The translations under genes were made by a program, and so were the position numbers. Positions 1 to 8,987 of a stretch of 64,000 nt of DNA are shown here, piece by piece. The stretch's first letter is position 1. Each line of letters starts with the position of its first letter. The stretch comes from Mesobacillus subterraneus (GTDB taxonomy: Bacteria; Bacillota; Bacilli; Bacillales; Cytobacillaceae): the NCBI RefSeq assembly GCF_020524355.2, contig NZ_CP129019.1, positions 1,488,001-1,552,000 of the forward strand. Direction: 5' to 3'. The notes below the pieces were generated by a model. The model searched no databases and was not told the DNA's origin. It worked only from the letters and a program-made list of their open reading frames with translations.

Positions 1-121
1 GAATTTTTTTCTGCAGTACAATGATACTATGCAATAGTGCATGAAAGACAAAATTATCATTATGTATCAATAGAAACAGCAGTCAAGGTTTTCTTTTTGA
101 TTTGCTGTTTTTTGTATTTGA

Positions 122-583
122 AAAGTACTTACAATAAAAAACGCTGTCCCGACGTTCGTCGTTGATGCGCCAGGTGGAGGGGGGAAAATCTCCTTGCAGC
201 CTAATTACCTGATCTCCCAGAGTCCGGAAAAAGTTGTGCTGCGAAATTTTGAAGGAGTAATCACCTCTTACCCAGAGCCTGAAAATTACGTTCCAGGCAA
301 AGCGGAGGGTTACTTCAAACAAGTGTACCCAGATTATGAAAAGAAAAAATCGAACACTGGAATCGCAGCAATTATGAACGACAGTGAATTCAACTTGATT
401 CCTGAAGGAGTTGGCAGGATCGACCGCAGGGAAAAGTATGAGGAAGATCCTGCACATGCTTCATTGAAGGATAAGCGTGAAAAACGTGATGAACTGAAGG
501 AAAAGAAATTTATGGCGCAGCAGCAAAAAACGACAACTGAAGCAGTTGATGGGCAAGGCGCAGTCCCATCCACAAAGGAATAG
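122..583 (+). pseudogene. kamA: Lysine 2,3-aminomutase, 3' remnant
   Basis: The reading frame encodes only the C-terminal part of lysine 2,3-aminomutase, the radical-SAM/PLP enzyme that makes beta-lysine. Recognisable stretches are VVDAPGGGGK (from about 155) and LISQSPEKVVLRNFEGVI, ending in a charged Lys/Glu-rich tail. The frame is open only from 122 because a TGA lies at 119-121. Bacillus KamA is about 470 residues; roughly 150 are here, and the radical-SAM Cys cluster and most of the barrel are absent. The 120 bases before it do not resemble kamA, so this is a breakpoint rather than a window-edge cut. The following yokU is the normal Bacillus neighbour, which supports the assignment. Confidence 0.8.
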
Positions 584-594
584 GAGGTTGAAAG

Positions 595-876
595 ATGGGG
601 AATTGCGAGTGGTGCAGCAGTGTAAATACCAAACCTGTAACTGACAAGGTTTATTGGGAACTCCCGGATGGAACAAATGCAATTCAAATCAATGATACAC
701 CTGCCATCCATTGTCTGGACTGCCAAATGACATATCAGACCGAATTGATTACAAAGGAAATCGAAGACCAATTATTTTTAATCGATACGAAAAAGCTTGG
801 GAAAGTAGTCACCTTTGAGGAACTGATGGCGCAGCCAAGATTGTTAAAGCGAAATTACTTTGATTATTCATCTTAA
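595..876 (+). CDS. yokU: YokU-family zinc-ribbon protein
   Basis: A 93-residue protein with two Cys pairs, CEWC near residue 4 and CLDC near residue 41, spaced like a YgiT-type zinc ribbon. The EIEDQLFLIDTK segment and the ending RLLKRNYFDYSS match Bacillus YokU. In bacilli this gene follows kamA and is thought to belong to the lysine degradation cluster; its biochemical role is unknown. It starts 11 bases after the kamA stop behind the ribosome binding site AGGAGG, so it looks co-transcribed with the (now truncated) kamA. Confidence 0.85.
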   Translation: MGNCEWCSSVNTKPVTDKVYWELPDGTNAIQINDTPAIHCLDCQMTYQTELITKEIEDQLFLIDTKKLGKVVTFEELMAQPRLLKRNYFDYSS

Positions 877-1006
877 AAGCTGATGTGACAAATATAACCT
901 AAATTAGAATCGTGTTCACAAAAGTTTTATACTTCCTTTTTATCCAGTTACTCCCTCCTCTTTATAATAGAGTGGGGAGTATTTAATTTGGAAATGGGGA
1001 GAGAAA

Positions 1007-1198
1007 ATGTCCATCGCTTTATCTATTATGCTGGTAGCGGCTATGGTTGTCTTATTCTTTTGCGGATATTATGTCAGGGTGATCATTGAGAAATTTGGGA
1101 TGAACTGGCTCCATGCCGTGCCAATCACCGTGGCGATTTTGATGTTTAACATAATATGGGCTTTGCTTGAGATGGCGAAATCAGCCAGATGGCAATAA
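1007..1198 (+). CDS. Small two-span membrane protein
   Basis: A 63-residue hydrophobic protein with two predicted membrane helices (about residues 2-26 and 36-56) and a short charged C-terminus. The start is supported by GGGGAGAG seven bases upstream and a possible TATAAT at 962-967. I do not recognise the family. It stands alone between yokU and a degenerate dispersed repeat. Confidence 0.6.
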   Translation: MSIALSIMLVAAMVVLFFCGYYVRVIIEKFGMNWLHAVPITVAILMFNIIWALLEMAKSARWQ

Positions 1199-1405
1199 GG
1201 TAAGCGCAATGTCTTAAGCATTCGCGATAAGCGGTCGAGGGTCTGCCAGTGAAGTTTTTCTTTGACTTCATTGGCCCTATGCGTCTCGAATTGCTCAATA
1301 TCCAAGCTTCTCGCAAGATACTTGAGGAAGCATATTCTTGGATGAAAATGGGCTAGGGAATGGAGCTAGACACTAATCTAAGTGTAAAGAATTCACACTT
1401 TCTTA
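1199..1405 (-). repeat. Degenerate copy of the dispersed structured repeat
   Basis: In reverse orientation this stretch keeps the hallmark TGAAGTCAAAGAA...CTTCA hairpin, the AGCGC end, and the tail TAGTGTCTAGCTCCA, then a (A)AGAAAGTGT end. It is a decayed member of the family best seen at 26399-26557. Confidence 0.6.
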
Positions 1406-1417
1406 TAGTTGGAAAAT

Positions 1418-1456
1418 AGGGCACCTTACCTAAATTGGAAGGTGCTCTTTTTTTTG
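1418..1456 (+). terminator. Intrinsic terminator
   Basis: Stem GGGCACCTT / AAGGTGCTC followed by a run of eight T. It lies at the end of the degenerate repeat and could end transcription from the small membrane protein gene. Confidence 0.7.
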
Positions 1457-1533
1457 CATTTAAGTAGACGTGTACTCATCAAATCCGTTATAGTATGGTC
1501 AAACTAATTTTAACTATAGGCAGGCGTTCATAT

Positions 1534-1755
1534 ATGTATAAAAGCTTTTATCACTTTCTCATGAAATACCGGACCACCAAACCGAACGATGGAATCAGCA
1601 GGTTTGCCAATTCCGCATATGATGACCTCTCGTTTCCTAAAAATTCGGAGGATTATGATGAAATTAGCTCATACCTGGAATTGAACGGACATTATCCTGA
1701 AAGTATGGCTGTGTTTGATGAAGCCTGGGAGGAATATTTGATAGCAGAAAGTTAA
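1534..1755 (+). CDS. yozE: YozE (UPF0346) family protein
   Basis: A 73-residue acidic protein beginning MYKSFYHFLMKYR and containing DISSYLEL-like and FDEAWEEY segments typical of the UPF0346/YozE family. The frame is open from 1495, but the family begins at the ATG at 1534, which has GGCAGG seven bases upstream. Function is unknown. In B. subtilis yozE lies in the same neighbourhood as yokU and yozD. A strong terminator follows at once. Confidence 0.88.
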   Translation: MYKSFYHFLMKYRTTKPNDGISRFANSAYDDLSFPKNSEDYDEISSYLELNGHYPESMAVFDEAWEEYLIAES

Positions 1756-1758
1756 TAA

Positions 1759-1795
1759 GCTCTCGCGGCGAAATAACCGCGAGAGTCTTTTTTTT
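1759..1795 (+). terminator. Terminator after yozE
   Basis: Nine-base stem CTCTCGCGG / CCGCGAGAG with an eight-base loop, followed by CTTTTTTTT. Confidence 0.9.
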
Positions 1796-1946
1796 GATTT
1801 TTACATGACATGTTGATGTTTTCTAACTCACTCTCAACAATAGCTAAAAGCTTCTTCCAATCTCCATCTAGGCGTAGCGATTTTCAGAAAAGTGCATATA
1901 CTGTTGTAATTACAATTCACGACTCATCGTTGAGAGGATGGAGGAA

Positions 1947-2645
1947 ATGGAAAAACGGAAAAAACCTAAGTTTAACATCGGTGATACAGTCGTGATCACT
2001 ATTTATGGGACTGTGGGGAAAGTGACAGATGTAAAATGGCTTGATGACCTTCATGTATACGAGATAAATAAGAGCGAGGGCTTGTATTTGGAAACCAGTT
2101 TGCAGATGCTCTCTGAATACGATGGGAAGCTGCTTGAAAAGGAGCAAATCGACATCGAATACAAATATTTCTTCGGAGACTTAGTGCAGGTAAAGGGATA
2201 TGGTTCAGATCTTTTTAAAGTTGTCGGATTTCGTACAGAAATCTGGAGATATAAGGAAGATGCCTGGGAGGATGTCATTTATGAACTGTCCAGGATTAAA
2301 GATGGAGAATGGCTTGAAGCAGGGGAAGAAGAACTTACACTTGTTGCTGACTCGGACAGTGCAGATACGTTTATTCAGAAGCTTGGACTTTTGTTTTCAG
2401 CCAATAAAGAAGTAAAGCCATCCGTCAACCTAGAGAAAAAGTCAAATCAGCCTAGAGCAGGCGAAAAAGAAGAGTTGCGGAAAATCCATCAGAAGAGGCT
2501 GACGATTGATAACCTTCTCGATTTATATAATGATTATCGCATTCTATATAAATGGTTCAATGATGAAGAGTACGCGCATGTCATGAGAGTCATTTTACGC
2601 AAACTTTCGATGCTGGCTAATAATGATGGAAAAAGCCATGTTTAA
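1947..2645 (+). CDS. yodN: YodN-like conserved protein
   Basis: About 232 residues. The N-terminal part (FNIGDTVVITIYGTVGKVTD) looks like a small beta-barrel, followed by KYFFGDLVQVKGYG and VGFRTEIWRYKEDAWED, which I recognise from B. subtilis YodN. A charged linker leads to a helical C-terminal segment (about 195-230). No enzyme motif is visible. Two in-frame ATGs exist, 1938 and 1947; 1947 has AGAGG at a proper distance. The neighbours yozE and yozD agree with the B. subtilis yod region. Confidence 0.7.
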   Translation: MEKRKKPKFNIGDTVVITIYGTVGKVTDVKWLDDLHVYEINKSEGLYLETSLQMLSEYDGKLLEKEQIDIEYKYFFGDLVQVKGYGSDLFKVVGFRTEIWRYKEDAWEDVIYELSRIKDGEWLEAGEEELTLVADSDSADTFIQKLGLLFSANKEVKPSVNLEKKSNQPRAGEKEELRKIHQKRLTIDNLLDLYNDYRILYKWFNDEEYAHVMRVILRKLSMLANNDGKSHV

Positions 2646-2812
2646 AAGAAATCTGCAAATTCAAGCAGCACATAAATGAGAAAAGGAATCCCTACCAATT
2701 GGAAAACTTTAAAAAGGTTATTCACTATGTTGCCATACAACTCCACAACCACACTATCTTCATTGTTCACATCTTCAACAAACATTGCGGCAAGAATACC
2801 CAGTCTCTGCAT
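2642..2812 (-). CDS. Small membrane-anchored protein, unrecognised
   Basis: A 56-residue frame on the minus strand, starting MQRLGILAAMFVEDVNNED and ending in a single hydrophobic helix (about residues 37-53). AGGAG lies nine bases before the ATG, which is the main support. It overlaps the yodN stop by four bases and is convergent with it. I do not recognise the family. Confidence 0.5.
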   Translation of the reverse strand: MQRLGILAAMFVEDVNNEDSVVVELYGNIVNNLFKVFQLVGIPFLIYVLLEFADFF

Positions 2813-2947
2813 ACTAGATCACTCCTCATTTGATTTATTCAATTCTATGCTTGTCCAAAAGAAATAGAACAATTATCAGAAAATTGGTTTGGCTTGGCAT
2901 TAAACATCGGTGCTGCACATACATTTGGAATAAAGGGGGGCGAATCT

Positions 2948-3121
2948 GTGAAAGAGATTGAGGTTGTTATTGATACAGAAGAGATTGCTGAATTTTTCTT
3001 TCATGAACTTGTAAAAAGGGGATACGTTCCCACAGAGGAAGAACTTGAAGAGATGGCAGATATCACATTTGAATATCTGATCGAAAAATGTATTATCGAT
3101 GAGGAAGAAGATATAGACTAG
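2948..3121 (+). CDS. yozD: YozD-family small acidic protein
   Basis: A 57-residue protein starting at GTG 2948 behind AAAGGGGGGCG. The segments VIDTEEIAEFF, RGYVPTEEEL and ITFEYLIEK match B. subtilis YozD. The open frame extends upstream to 2894, but that extension lacks a ribosome binding site and is not part of the family. Very acidic C-terminus. Function unknown. Confidence 0.8.
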   Translation: MKEIEVVIDTEEIAEFFFHELVKRGYVPTEEELEEMADITFEYLIEKCIIDEEEDID

Positions 3122-3141
3122 GTAAGATGCACATGTGTAAT

Positions 3142-3169
3142 GGCAGGTTCTTATGAATCTGCCTTTTTA
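3142..3169 (+). terminator. Terminator after yozD
   Basis: GGCAGGTTC / GAATCTGCC stem followed by TTTTTAT. Confidence 0.8.
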
Positions 3170-3281
3170 TATTTTTATATCAAGGTACTTTAAAAAAACA
3201 TCCTGTTCAATGAAACTCTCCCAACTTATAATCGTATACATTTATATGAAAGAAAATATGTAAAATCAGGAGGCAAAGGGT

Positions 3282-4052
3282 ATGTCATTTTTTAATAAGG
3301 TTTTTGCCAGTGTCGGCATTGGTGGTGCTAAGGTTGACACGAAGCTTGAAAAAGACCAGGTGATGCCAGGAGAAGAAGTACGCGGGATTGTTGAGGTTCG
3401 TGGAGGGAATACAGAGCAGAATATCGATGACATCTATTTGAGTTTACATACCACTTATATTAAGGAAGCGGATGATAAAAAATATACTGCCACTGCCCAA
3501 ATTGATCGTTTCAAACTAACACAGTCATTCATAATCAAAGAGAATGAAATTAAAGAAATTCCTTTTACTTTCAGGCTTCCATTAGAAATGCCACTATCGA
3601 TGGGCAGAACGAAAGTTTGGGTGTCAACGGGGCTTGATATCAAAAATGCAGTAGATCCAAGCGATAAGGATTATTTAACAGTGGTGCCCACTCAGTTGAT
3701 GAATGGAGTATTTAATGGGATTAGCGATCTTGGCTTCAGGCTGAGGGAAGCTGAGTGCGAACAAGCGCCAAGACATCTTCGGAGAAATATGCCATTCGTC
3801 CAGGAGTTTGAATTCGTGCCAGCATCAGGCCCATTTAGAGGAAGACTTGATGAACTAGAGGTAATTTTCTATCCAAACAGCGAGAACGAAATTGATGTTT
3901 TGATGCAAGTTGACCGCAGTGCGAGGGGAATTGGAGGTTTCTTGTCAGAAGCGATGGGAACAGATGAAACATACGTAAGAATGAACATCCATGCCTCAGA
4001 CCTACCTTCATTAAAGCAAAAACTTCAAAACACTATTGAAAGTTACTGCTGA
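3282..4052 (+). CDS. spo0M: Sporulation-control protein Spo0M
   Basis: A 256-residue protein starting MSFFNKVFASVGIGGAKVDT, the family signature, with an arrestin-like beta-sandwich fold expected over its length (PGEEVRGIVEVRGG, IPFTFRLPLEMPLS). Spo0M modulates sporulation and cell division in B. subtilis by an incompletely understood route. Start supported by AGGAGGCAAAGGGT. It is monocistronic, ended by a strong bidirectional terminator. In B. subtilis the gene is under SigH; I could not identify a convincing SigH promoter here. Confidence 0.92.
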   Translation: MSFFNKVFASVGIGGAKVDTKLEKDQVMPGEEVRGIVEVRGGNTEQNIDDIYLSLHTTYIKEADDKKYTATAQIDRFKLTQSFIIKENEIKEIPFTFRLPLEMPLSMGRTKVWVSTGLDIKNAVDPSDKDYLTVVPTQLMNGVFNGISDLGFRLREAECEQAPRHLRRNMPFVQEFEFVPASGPFRGRLDELEVIFYPNSENEIDVLMQVDRSARGIGGFLSEAMGTDETYVRMNIHASDLPSLKQKLQNTIESYC

Positions 4053-4061
4053 AGATAATAA

Positions 4062-4098
4062 GACGATGAAGCGATCTCACTGCTTCATCGTCTTTTCT
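4062..4098. terminator. Bidirectional terminator spo0M / small spore-like gene
   Basis: GACGATGAAGC / GCTTCATCGTC stem with T-run on the plus strand. It separates two convergent genes. Confidence 0.85.
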
Positions 4099-4229
4099 TA
4101 TCCTTGCTTTTTTCTCCCACCAGCTGAAAACTCTTTGCCGTGTGCTTCTTGCTCAGCTACGATTGCTTCAGGGGGAATATGGTTATTCTTCTTAGGTGAA
4201 TTGGTCCGGTTGCGATGCTTCTTACCCAT
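4098..4229 (-). CDS. Small basic protein, possibly spore-associated
   Basis: A 43-residue minus-strand frame starting MGKKHRNRTN, rich in Lys, Arg, Asn and His, with a near-perfect AGGAGGAG eight bases before the ATG. Composition and length resemble minor acid-soluble spore proteins and YfhD-type proteins of bacilli, but I cannot name a family. It is convergent with spo0M and shares its terminator. Confidence 0.6.
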   Translation of the reverse strand: MGKKHRNRTNSPKKNNHIPPEAIVAEQEAHGKEFSAGGRKKQG

Positions 4230-4409
4230 GATTCAAATCTCCTCCTCATTTTTTTGATAATTGGTAATGGGGAATTTTTTATTTCAGCTTCGGTAAAGCT
4301 ATTTCTAGCTTGCCCGTTAACAAAATTGTCATGAGACTGAAGATTTTCCTGCTTAACTATATTGTGGTATAGTTTTGAGGTAGCAACCTATAGGATGGAG
4401 GATTATTGA

Positions 4410-5114
4410 ATGAGTGTACATATTGGTGCTAAAGAAAATGAAATTGCAGAAACGGTATTGCTTCCCGGGGATCCATTAAGAGCAAAATACATTGCAGAAA
4501 CATTCCTTGAAGATGCACAGCTATATAATGAAGTCAGAAATATGTTTGGCTATACAGGGACATATAAAGGTAAGCGGATTTCTGTACAAGGTACAGGCAT
4601 GGGAGTTCCGTCCATTTCGATTTATATCAATGAATTGATGAATAGCTATAATGTCCAAAACTTGATTCGTGTTGGAACTTGCGGAGCAATCCAAAAGGAC
4701 GTTAAAGTACGGGATGTTATTCTTGCTATGAGCTCCTCGACTGACTCACAAATGAACCGCCTAACTTTCGGCGGAGTGGACTTTGCACCAACAGCAAACT
4801 TTGATTTATTGTACAAAGCCTACAACACAGGACTTGAAAAGGGTTTGAACCTTAAAGTCGGAAATGTATTCACTGCAGACCAGTTCTACAATGATAACGC
4901 CGAGTTGGAAAAGTGGGCACAGTACCAGATTCTTGCTGTTGAAATGGAAACCACAGCACTTTACACCCTTGCTGCTAAATATGATCGCAAAGCCCTGTCA
5001 ATCCTTACAGTCAGCGATCATATCCTGACTGGAGAAGAAACAACTTCAGAAGAACGCCAAACTACATTCAACGAAATGATTGAAGTAGCTCTTGAAGCTG
5101 TAGTAAAAGAATAA
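4410..5114 (+). CDS. deoD: Purine nucleoside phosphorylase, DeoD type
   Basis: A 234-residue hexameric-type phosphorylase that cleaves purine (deoxy)nucleosides with phosphate to base and (deoxy)ribose-1-phosphate in the cytoplasm. Visible features: [10 protein letters not shown] near residue 18, RVGTCGAI near 87-94, the nucleoside-binding VEMETTALY near 178-186, and the catalytic Asp in TVSDH near 204. Length is typical. GGATGGAGG precedes the ATG, and a terminator follows, so it is probably transcribed alone. In B. subtilis deoD lies near ctpA and yodJ, as here. Confidence 0.96.
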   Translation: MSVHIGAKENEIAETVLLPGDPLRAKYIAETFLEDAQLYNEVRNMFGYTGTYKGKRISVQGTGMGVPSISIYINELMNSYNVQNLIRVGTCGAIQKDVKVRDVILAMSSSTDSQMNRLTFGGVDFAPTANFDLLYKAYNTGLEKGLNLKVGNVFTADQFYNDNAELEKWAQYQILAVEMETTALYTLAAKYDRKALSILTVSDHILTGEETTSEERQTTFNEMIEVALEAVVKE

Positions 5115-5124
5115 AAATGAAGAG

Positions 5125-5152
5125 AACCCTTTCCCTTAAGGAGAGGGTTTTC
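5125..5152 (+). terminator. Terminator after deoD
   Basis: AACCCTTTCCC / GGAGAGGGTT stem followed by TTCC; moderate U-tract. Confidence 0.7.
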
Positions 5153-5183
5153 CTATGGGGATATTTCTTAGGAATAACTTTCA

Positions 5184-5280
5184 TGGACATTTCGGAGGAC
5201 AGTAGAAGCCAAAATGTCTAAGAACCTGTGTTTGATGGACATTTCGAAGGACAGTAGAACCCAAAATGTCTAAGAACCTG
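5184..5280. repeat. Two tandem 52-bp-spaced palindromic units
   Basis: Two nearly identical 45-bp units (5184-5228, 5236-5280) spaced 52 bp, each with arms GACATTT and AAATGTC around a central AGGACAGTAGAA. The linker after the right arm (AAGAACCTGTGTT) resembles the linker in the 12-unit array at 42083. No coding potential. Confidence 0.9.
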
Positions 5281-5471
5281 AAACAGCATAACATTTTCAA
5301 ACAAGTTTAGATTAGAATCCATACACTTTCACCGCATGCAGGGAGTTTGCCCATCTCCTGAAGCAGATATAATGAAGAAAGGTGATAATGGTAAAAAAGG
5401 CCATTCGAAAGTTTATCGAAAAGTGATAGAATGGTGTTATTGCTTTAAAATGTTGAAGATTGGTGGACATA

Positions 5472-6329
5472 ATGAAAAAGACATTACTACTATTGATTGT
5501 ATTTCCGATTCTTTTGACAGGTTGTGCCCCGATCGAGCCTTACCTGGAAAAAATACCATATTTAGGAGAAAAACTATTCGGACAGGATGGACAAGCTGAT
5601 CAGCCTTCTGAGGAAGTCGAAGAAACGGAGTCTGATTCGAATAATAATGAACAGGCTGAGAAAGACGCAACTTCTGAAGATGAACTGACACTAGAAGCTG
5701 CCTATTTCAATGTCATCCAGGATTCAGACGGGAAGAATGTCATCCAGAACCCCCAAAACACGATGTCACTAGTTAACAAAATATTTGGGTTGCCCGAAAA
5801 CTATATTCCGGCAGACTTAGTTCGTCCGAATGTTCCATTCTCTTTTGGAGATGCGAAGCTTGAAAAGAGCCTGATGAGGAAAGAGGCTGCTGATGCATTG
5901 GAAAAGATGTTTAACGGAGCGAAGTCTGAAGGATTTGAACTAGCTGCTGTTTCAGGGTACCGATCATATGGACGCCAGGAAACCCTCTTCAATGCTGAAG
6001 TAAATAAAGTTGGTGAAGAAAAAGCACTTCAGGCAGTTGCGAGGCCGGGAAGCAGTGAACATCAAACTGGATTGACAATGGATATCTCAAGCAAGACAAA
6101 TAATTTTAATCTTAATGAACAGTTCGGCTCTACTAAAGAAGGTGTCTGGCTTGCACACAATGCCCATAAATATGGGTTTATACTCAGATACCCAAGGGGT
6201 AAAGAAGGTATAACAGGCTATATGTATGAGCCATGGCATTTCAGGTATGTGGGAATCAAGGCAGCAACTGAGATTTATGAAAATGATTGGACCCTAGAAG
6301 AGTACTTTGAAAATGTGAAGAAAATATAA
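5472..6329 (+). CDS. VanY-type D-alanyl-D-alanine carboxypeptidase lipoprotein (YodJ-like)
   Basis: About 285 residues. A signal peptide ends in the lipobox LLTGC (Cys near residue 18), followed by an acidic linker rich in Glu, Asp and Asn, then a VanY/LdcB peptidase domain from about 125. Zinc-site motifs of the family are visible: SEHQTGLTMDI (His and Asp ligands) and EPWHFRYVG (His ligand). It should trim cell-wall stem peptides outside the membrane. The frame opens at 5460, but the ATG at 5472 gives a canonical MKKTLLLL signal peptide and a suitable GGTGG. B. subtilis yodJ lies beside deoD, supporting orthology. Confidence 0.85.
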   Translation: MKKTLLLLIVFPILLTGCAPIEPYLEKIPYLGEKLFGQDGQADQPSEEVEETESDSNNNEQAEKDATSEDELTLEAAYFNVIQDSDGKNVIQNPQNTMSLVNKIFGLPENYIPADLVRPNVPFSFGDAKLEKSLMRKEAADALEKMFNGAKSEGFELAAVSGYRSYGRQETLFNAEVNKVGEEKALQAVARPGSSEHQTGLTMDISSKTNNFNLNEQFGSTKEGVWLAHNAHKYGFILRYPRGKEGITGYMYEPWHFRYVGIKAATEIYENDWTLEEYFENVKKI

Positions 6330-6332
6330 GAG

Positions 6333-6363
6333 AAGCCTGGCTGTCTATTGCCAGGCTTTTTTT
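6333..6363 (+). terminator. Terminator after the carboxypeptidase gene
   Basis: AAGCCTGGC / GCCAGGCTT stem followed by TTTTT. Confidence 0.9.
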
Positions 6364-6484
6364 GTGAATATGTAAATAATCAAACGATTTTATCTCATTA
6401 TGATCAGTAAGTATTAACTGTGACATTTTTACCTGATGTATTCACATTTAAGGGTAAAATAAAAAATAAACACAAGCTTTACAG

Positions 6485-6513
6485 TTGCTAAATATACTAT
6501 ACAGGGGTATAGT
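6485..6513 (+). promoter_or_regulatory. copA promoter with CsoR-type operator
   Basis: TTGCTA (6485-6490), 17-bp spacer, TATAGT (6508-6513). The perfect palindrome ACTATAC-AGGG-GTATAGT (6496-6513) covers the spacer and -10 box. Its GGGGTATA core resembles CsoR operators of copZA operons in bacilli. No csoR gene is visible nearby, so the regulator is inferred. Confidence 0.7.
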
Positions 6514-6559
6514 AAATATTGTAGAGGGAATGATAATTTTCGATTGAAACGGGGTGTAA

Positions 6560-8959
6560 ATGATGAAAGAGCAAATGACAGTCGACATTACGGGTATGAC
6601 TTGTGCCTCCTGTTCCACAAGGATTGAGAAGGTTCTTAATAAAATGGAAGGCGTCGAGGCAACTGTAAACCTGGCGATGGAAAATGCCTCAGTCACATAT
6701 GAACCTGAGAGAATTAAACCTGACGATATTTTCAATAAAATCAATAATCTGGGGTACGGTGTCAGAAACGAAAAGATGGATTTGGATGTTTTCGGTATGA
6801 CATGTGCAGCTTGTTCAACAAGGATTGAAAAAGTCCTTAACAAGATGGACGGAATGGTTTCAGCAACTGTTAACCTGGCCACCGAGTCTGCTTCAGTAGA
6901 GTTTAATAGTGCTGTTCTGTCAACTGGTAAAATCATCAAGAAGATCCAGGGTCTGGGTTATGATGCAAAGGAAAAAGTACTGCGGGAAGCGAAGGCACAG
7001 CAAAAAGAAGAGGAGATCAATGCTAAGAAACGAAAATTGTTCATTTCAATCCTTTTATCACTGCCACTTCTTTATACAATGATAGGCCACGCTCCATGGG
7101 ATACGGGACTGCCGATGCCTCACTTCTTAATGAATCCGTGGTTCCAGCTTTTATTGGCAACACCAGTTCAATTCTGGATTGGCGGACAATTTTATGCGGG
7201 AGCTTATAAGTCGCTCAAGAACAAGAGTGCAAATATGGATGTTCTTGTGGCTCTTGGTACATCGGCTGCATATTTCTACAGTCTTGCAGAAGCAATGAAA
7301 ACAATTGGCAATCCGGGTTATATGCCGCATTTATACTTTGAAACAAGTGCTGTCCTGATTACCTTGATACTTGTTGGTAAATTGTTTGAGGCTCTTGCAA
7401 AAGGACGCACAACTGAGGCAATCTCCAAGCTTCTTAGCCTACAGGCAAAAGAAGCAACTGTCATCAGGGATGGTGAGGAAATTAAAATTCCGATTGAAGA
7501 AGTAAAAGTAAATGATACCATCATCGTTAAACCTGGAGAGAAGATTCCGGTCGATGGAAAGGTCTTATCCGGCCAATCGGCAGTGGATGAAGCGATGATC
7601 ACCGGCGAATCAATCCCGGTTGAAAAAGCAGCTGGCGATTCTTTGATCGGTGCTACAATCAATAAGAATGGCACCATGACGATGAGTGCTACTAAGGTTG
7701 GTAAAGATACGGCACTTGCAGGAATTATTAAAGTGGTGGAGGACGCTCAGGGAAGCAAGGCGCCAATCCAGCGTGTGGCTGACCAGATTTCCGGAATTTT
7801 CGTTCCAATTGTTGTCGCAATCGCAATCGTTACATTCCTTGTCTGGTTCTTTGTCATCACACCTGGCAACTTTGCCTCAGCCCTTGAAACAGCCATTGCC
7901 GTGCTTGTTATTGCCTGCCCTTGTGCACTCGGTCTCGCAACACCAACCTCCATCATGGTTGGTACGGGAAAAGGAGCAGAAAATGGGATTCTTTTTAAAG
8001 GTGGAGAGCACTTAGAAGCCACACACAAAATTAATGCCATTGTTCTTGATAAAACGGGAACAATTACTAAAGGAAAGCCAAGTGTAACCGACCTGGAAGT
8101 TTTTGGTGATGAAGAAAAGACCCTGAAATATTTGGTATCTGCTGAAAAAGCATCTGAGCATCCTCTTGCTGAAGCCATTGTGGAATACGGGAGCGCAAAA
8201 AATATCGAGGTATTACCAATGGATGAGTTCGCTGCAATACCTGGACACGGCATCGCGGCAACCATCAACGGTGAAAAAGTGTATGTAGGAACCAGAAAAC
8301 TGATGGGCAAAGAGGGTATCGAATTCGCTCAATATGAAGATCTGCTTGAGAAACTGGAGACTGAAGGCAAGACTGCGATGATGATTTCAATCAATAGTAA
8401 GGTGAATGGAATCGTCGCAGTTGCTGATACTGTGAAGGAAACAGCGAAAACTGCGATTGAAGAACTCAAAGACATGGGTATTGAAGTGTATATGCTTACA
8501 GGCGACAATACTCGCACTGCAAAGGCAATTGCAGCACAGGTTGGTGTAGACAATGTAATAGCAGAAGTTCTTCCAGAGGAAAAAGCGAACCATGTTAAAG
8601 AACTTCAGCTTAAAGGCAAAAAAGTTGCGATGGTCGGGGACGGCATCAATGATGCGCCTGCACTCGCGCTTGCTGATATAGGTATCGCCATCGGTACTGG
8701 GACTGATGTTGCCATTGAGGCTGCAGACGTCACCATACTAGGCGGGGAATTGACCCTGATACCTAAAGCAATATCATTAAGTAAAAAAACAATGAAAAAT
8801 ATCCGTCAAAACTTGTTCTGGGCTCTCGCATACAACTCAGCGGGTATCCCGATTGCGGCGTTGGGCCTCCTGGCTCCATGGGTGGCAGGTGCAGCGATGG
8901 CATTCAGTTCAGTTTCTGTAGTGACTAACTCCCTTCGTTTGAAGCGGATTAAGTTATAA
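6560..8959 (+). CDS. copA: Copper-exporting P1B-type ATPase CopA
   Basis: A 799-residue Cu(I) efflux pump. Two N-terminal heavy-metal domains have GMTCASC (about 12-18) and GMTCAAC motifs. These are followed by eight expected membrane helices, the actuator TGES (about 348), the transmembrane metal site CPC (about 452), the phosphorylation site DKTGT (about 497), the SEHPLA motif (about 532) and the hinge GDGIND (about 692). Length and CPC chemistry match Bacillus CopA. ATGs at 6560 and 6563 are both possible behind ACGGGGTG. It forms an operon with copZ, here in the order copA-copZ. Confidence 0.97.
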   Translation: MMKEQMTVDITGMTCASCSTRIEKVLNKMEGVEATVNLAMENASVTYEPERIKPDDIFNKINNLGYGVRNEKMDLDVFGMTCAACSTRIEKVLNKMDGMVSATVNLATESASVEFNSAVLSTGKIIKKIQGLGYDAKEKVLREAKAQQKEEEINAKKRKLFISILLSLPLLYTMIGHAPWDTGLPMPHFLMNPWFQLLLATPVQFWIGGQFYAGAYKSLKNKSANMDVLVALGTSAAYFYSLAEAMKTIGNPGYMPHLYFETSAVLITLILVGKLFEALAKGRTTEAISKLLSLQAKEATVIRDGEEIKIPIEEVKVNDTIIVKPGEKIPVDGKVLSGQSAVDEAMITGESIPVEKAAGDSLIGATINKNGTMTMSATKVGKDTALAGIIKVVEDAQGSKAPIQRVADQISGIFVPIVVAIAIVTFLVWFFVITPGNFASALETAIAVLVIACPCALGLATPTSIMVGTGKGAENGILFKGGEHLEATHKINAIVLDKTGTITKGKPSVTDLEVFGDEEKTLKYLVSAEKASEHPLAEAIVEYGSAKNIEVLPMDEFAAIPGHGIAATINGEKVYVGTRKLMGKEGIEFAQYEDLLEKLETEGKTAMMISINSKVNGIVAVADTVKETAKTAIEELKDMGIEVYMLTGDNTRTAKAIAAQVGVDNVIAEVLPEEKANHVKELQLKGKKVAMVGDGINDAPALALADIGIAIGTGTDVAIEAADVTILGGELTLIPKAISLSKKTMKNIRQNLFWALAYNSAGIPIAALGLLAPWVAGAAMAFSSVSVVTNSLRLKRIKL

Positions 8960-8987
8960 ATTTTAAAAAAAGAGAGGAAGATTTCAA

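Noticed and set aside
3180..3281. SigH promoter before spo0M
   Set aside because: Expected from B. subtilis, but no pair of boxes fits the consensus well enough.
5336..5599. Open frame overlapping the start of the carboxypeptidase gene
   Set aside because: It overlaps the signal-peptide coding region in another frame and has no family resemblance.
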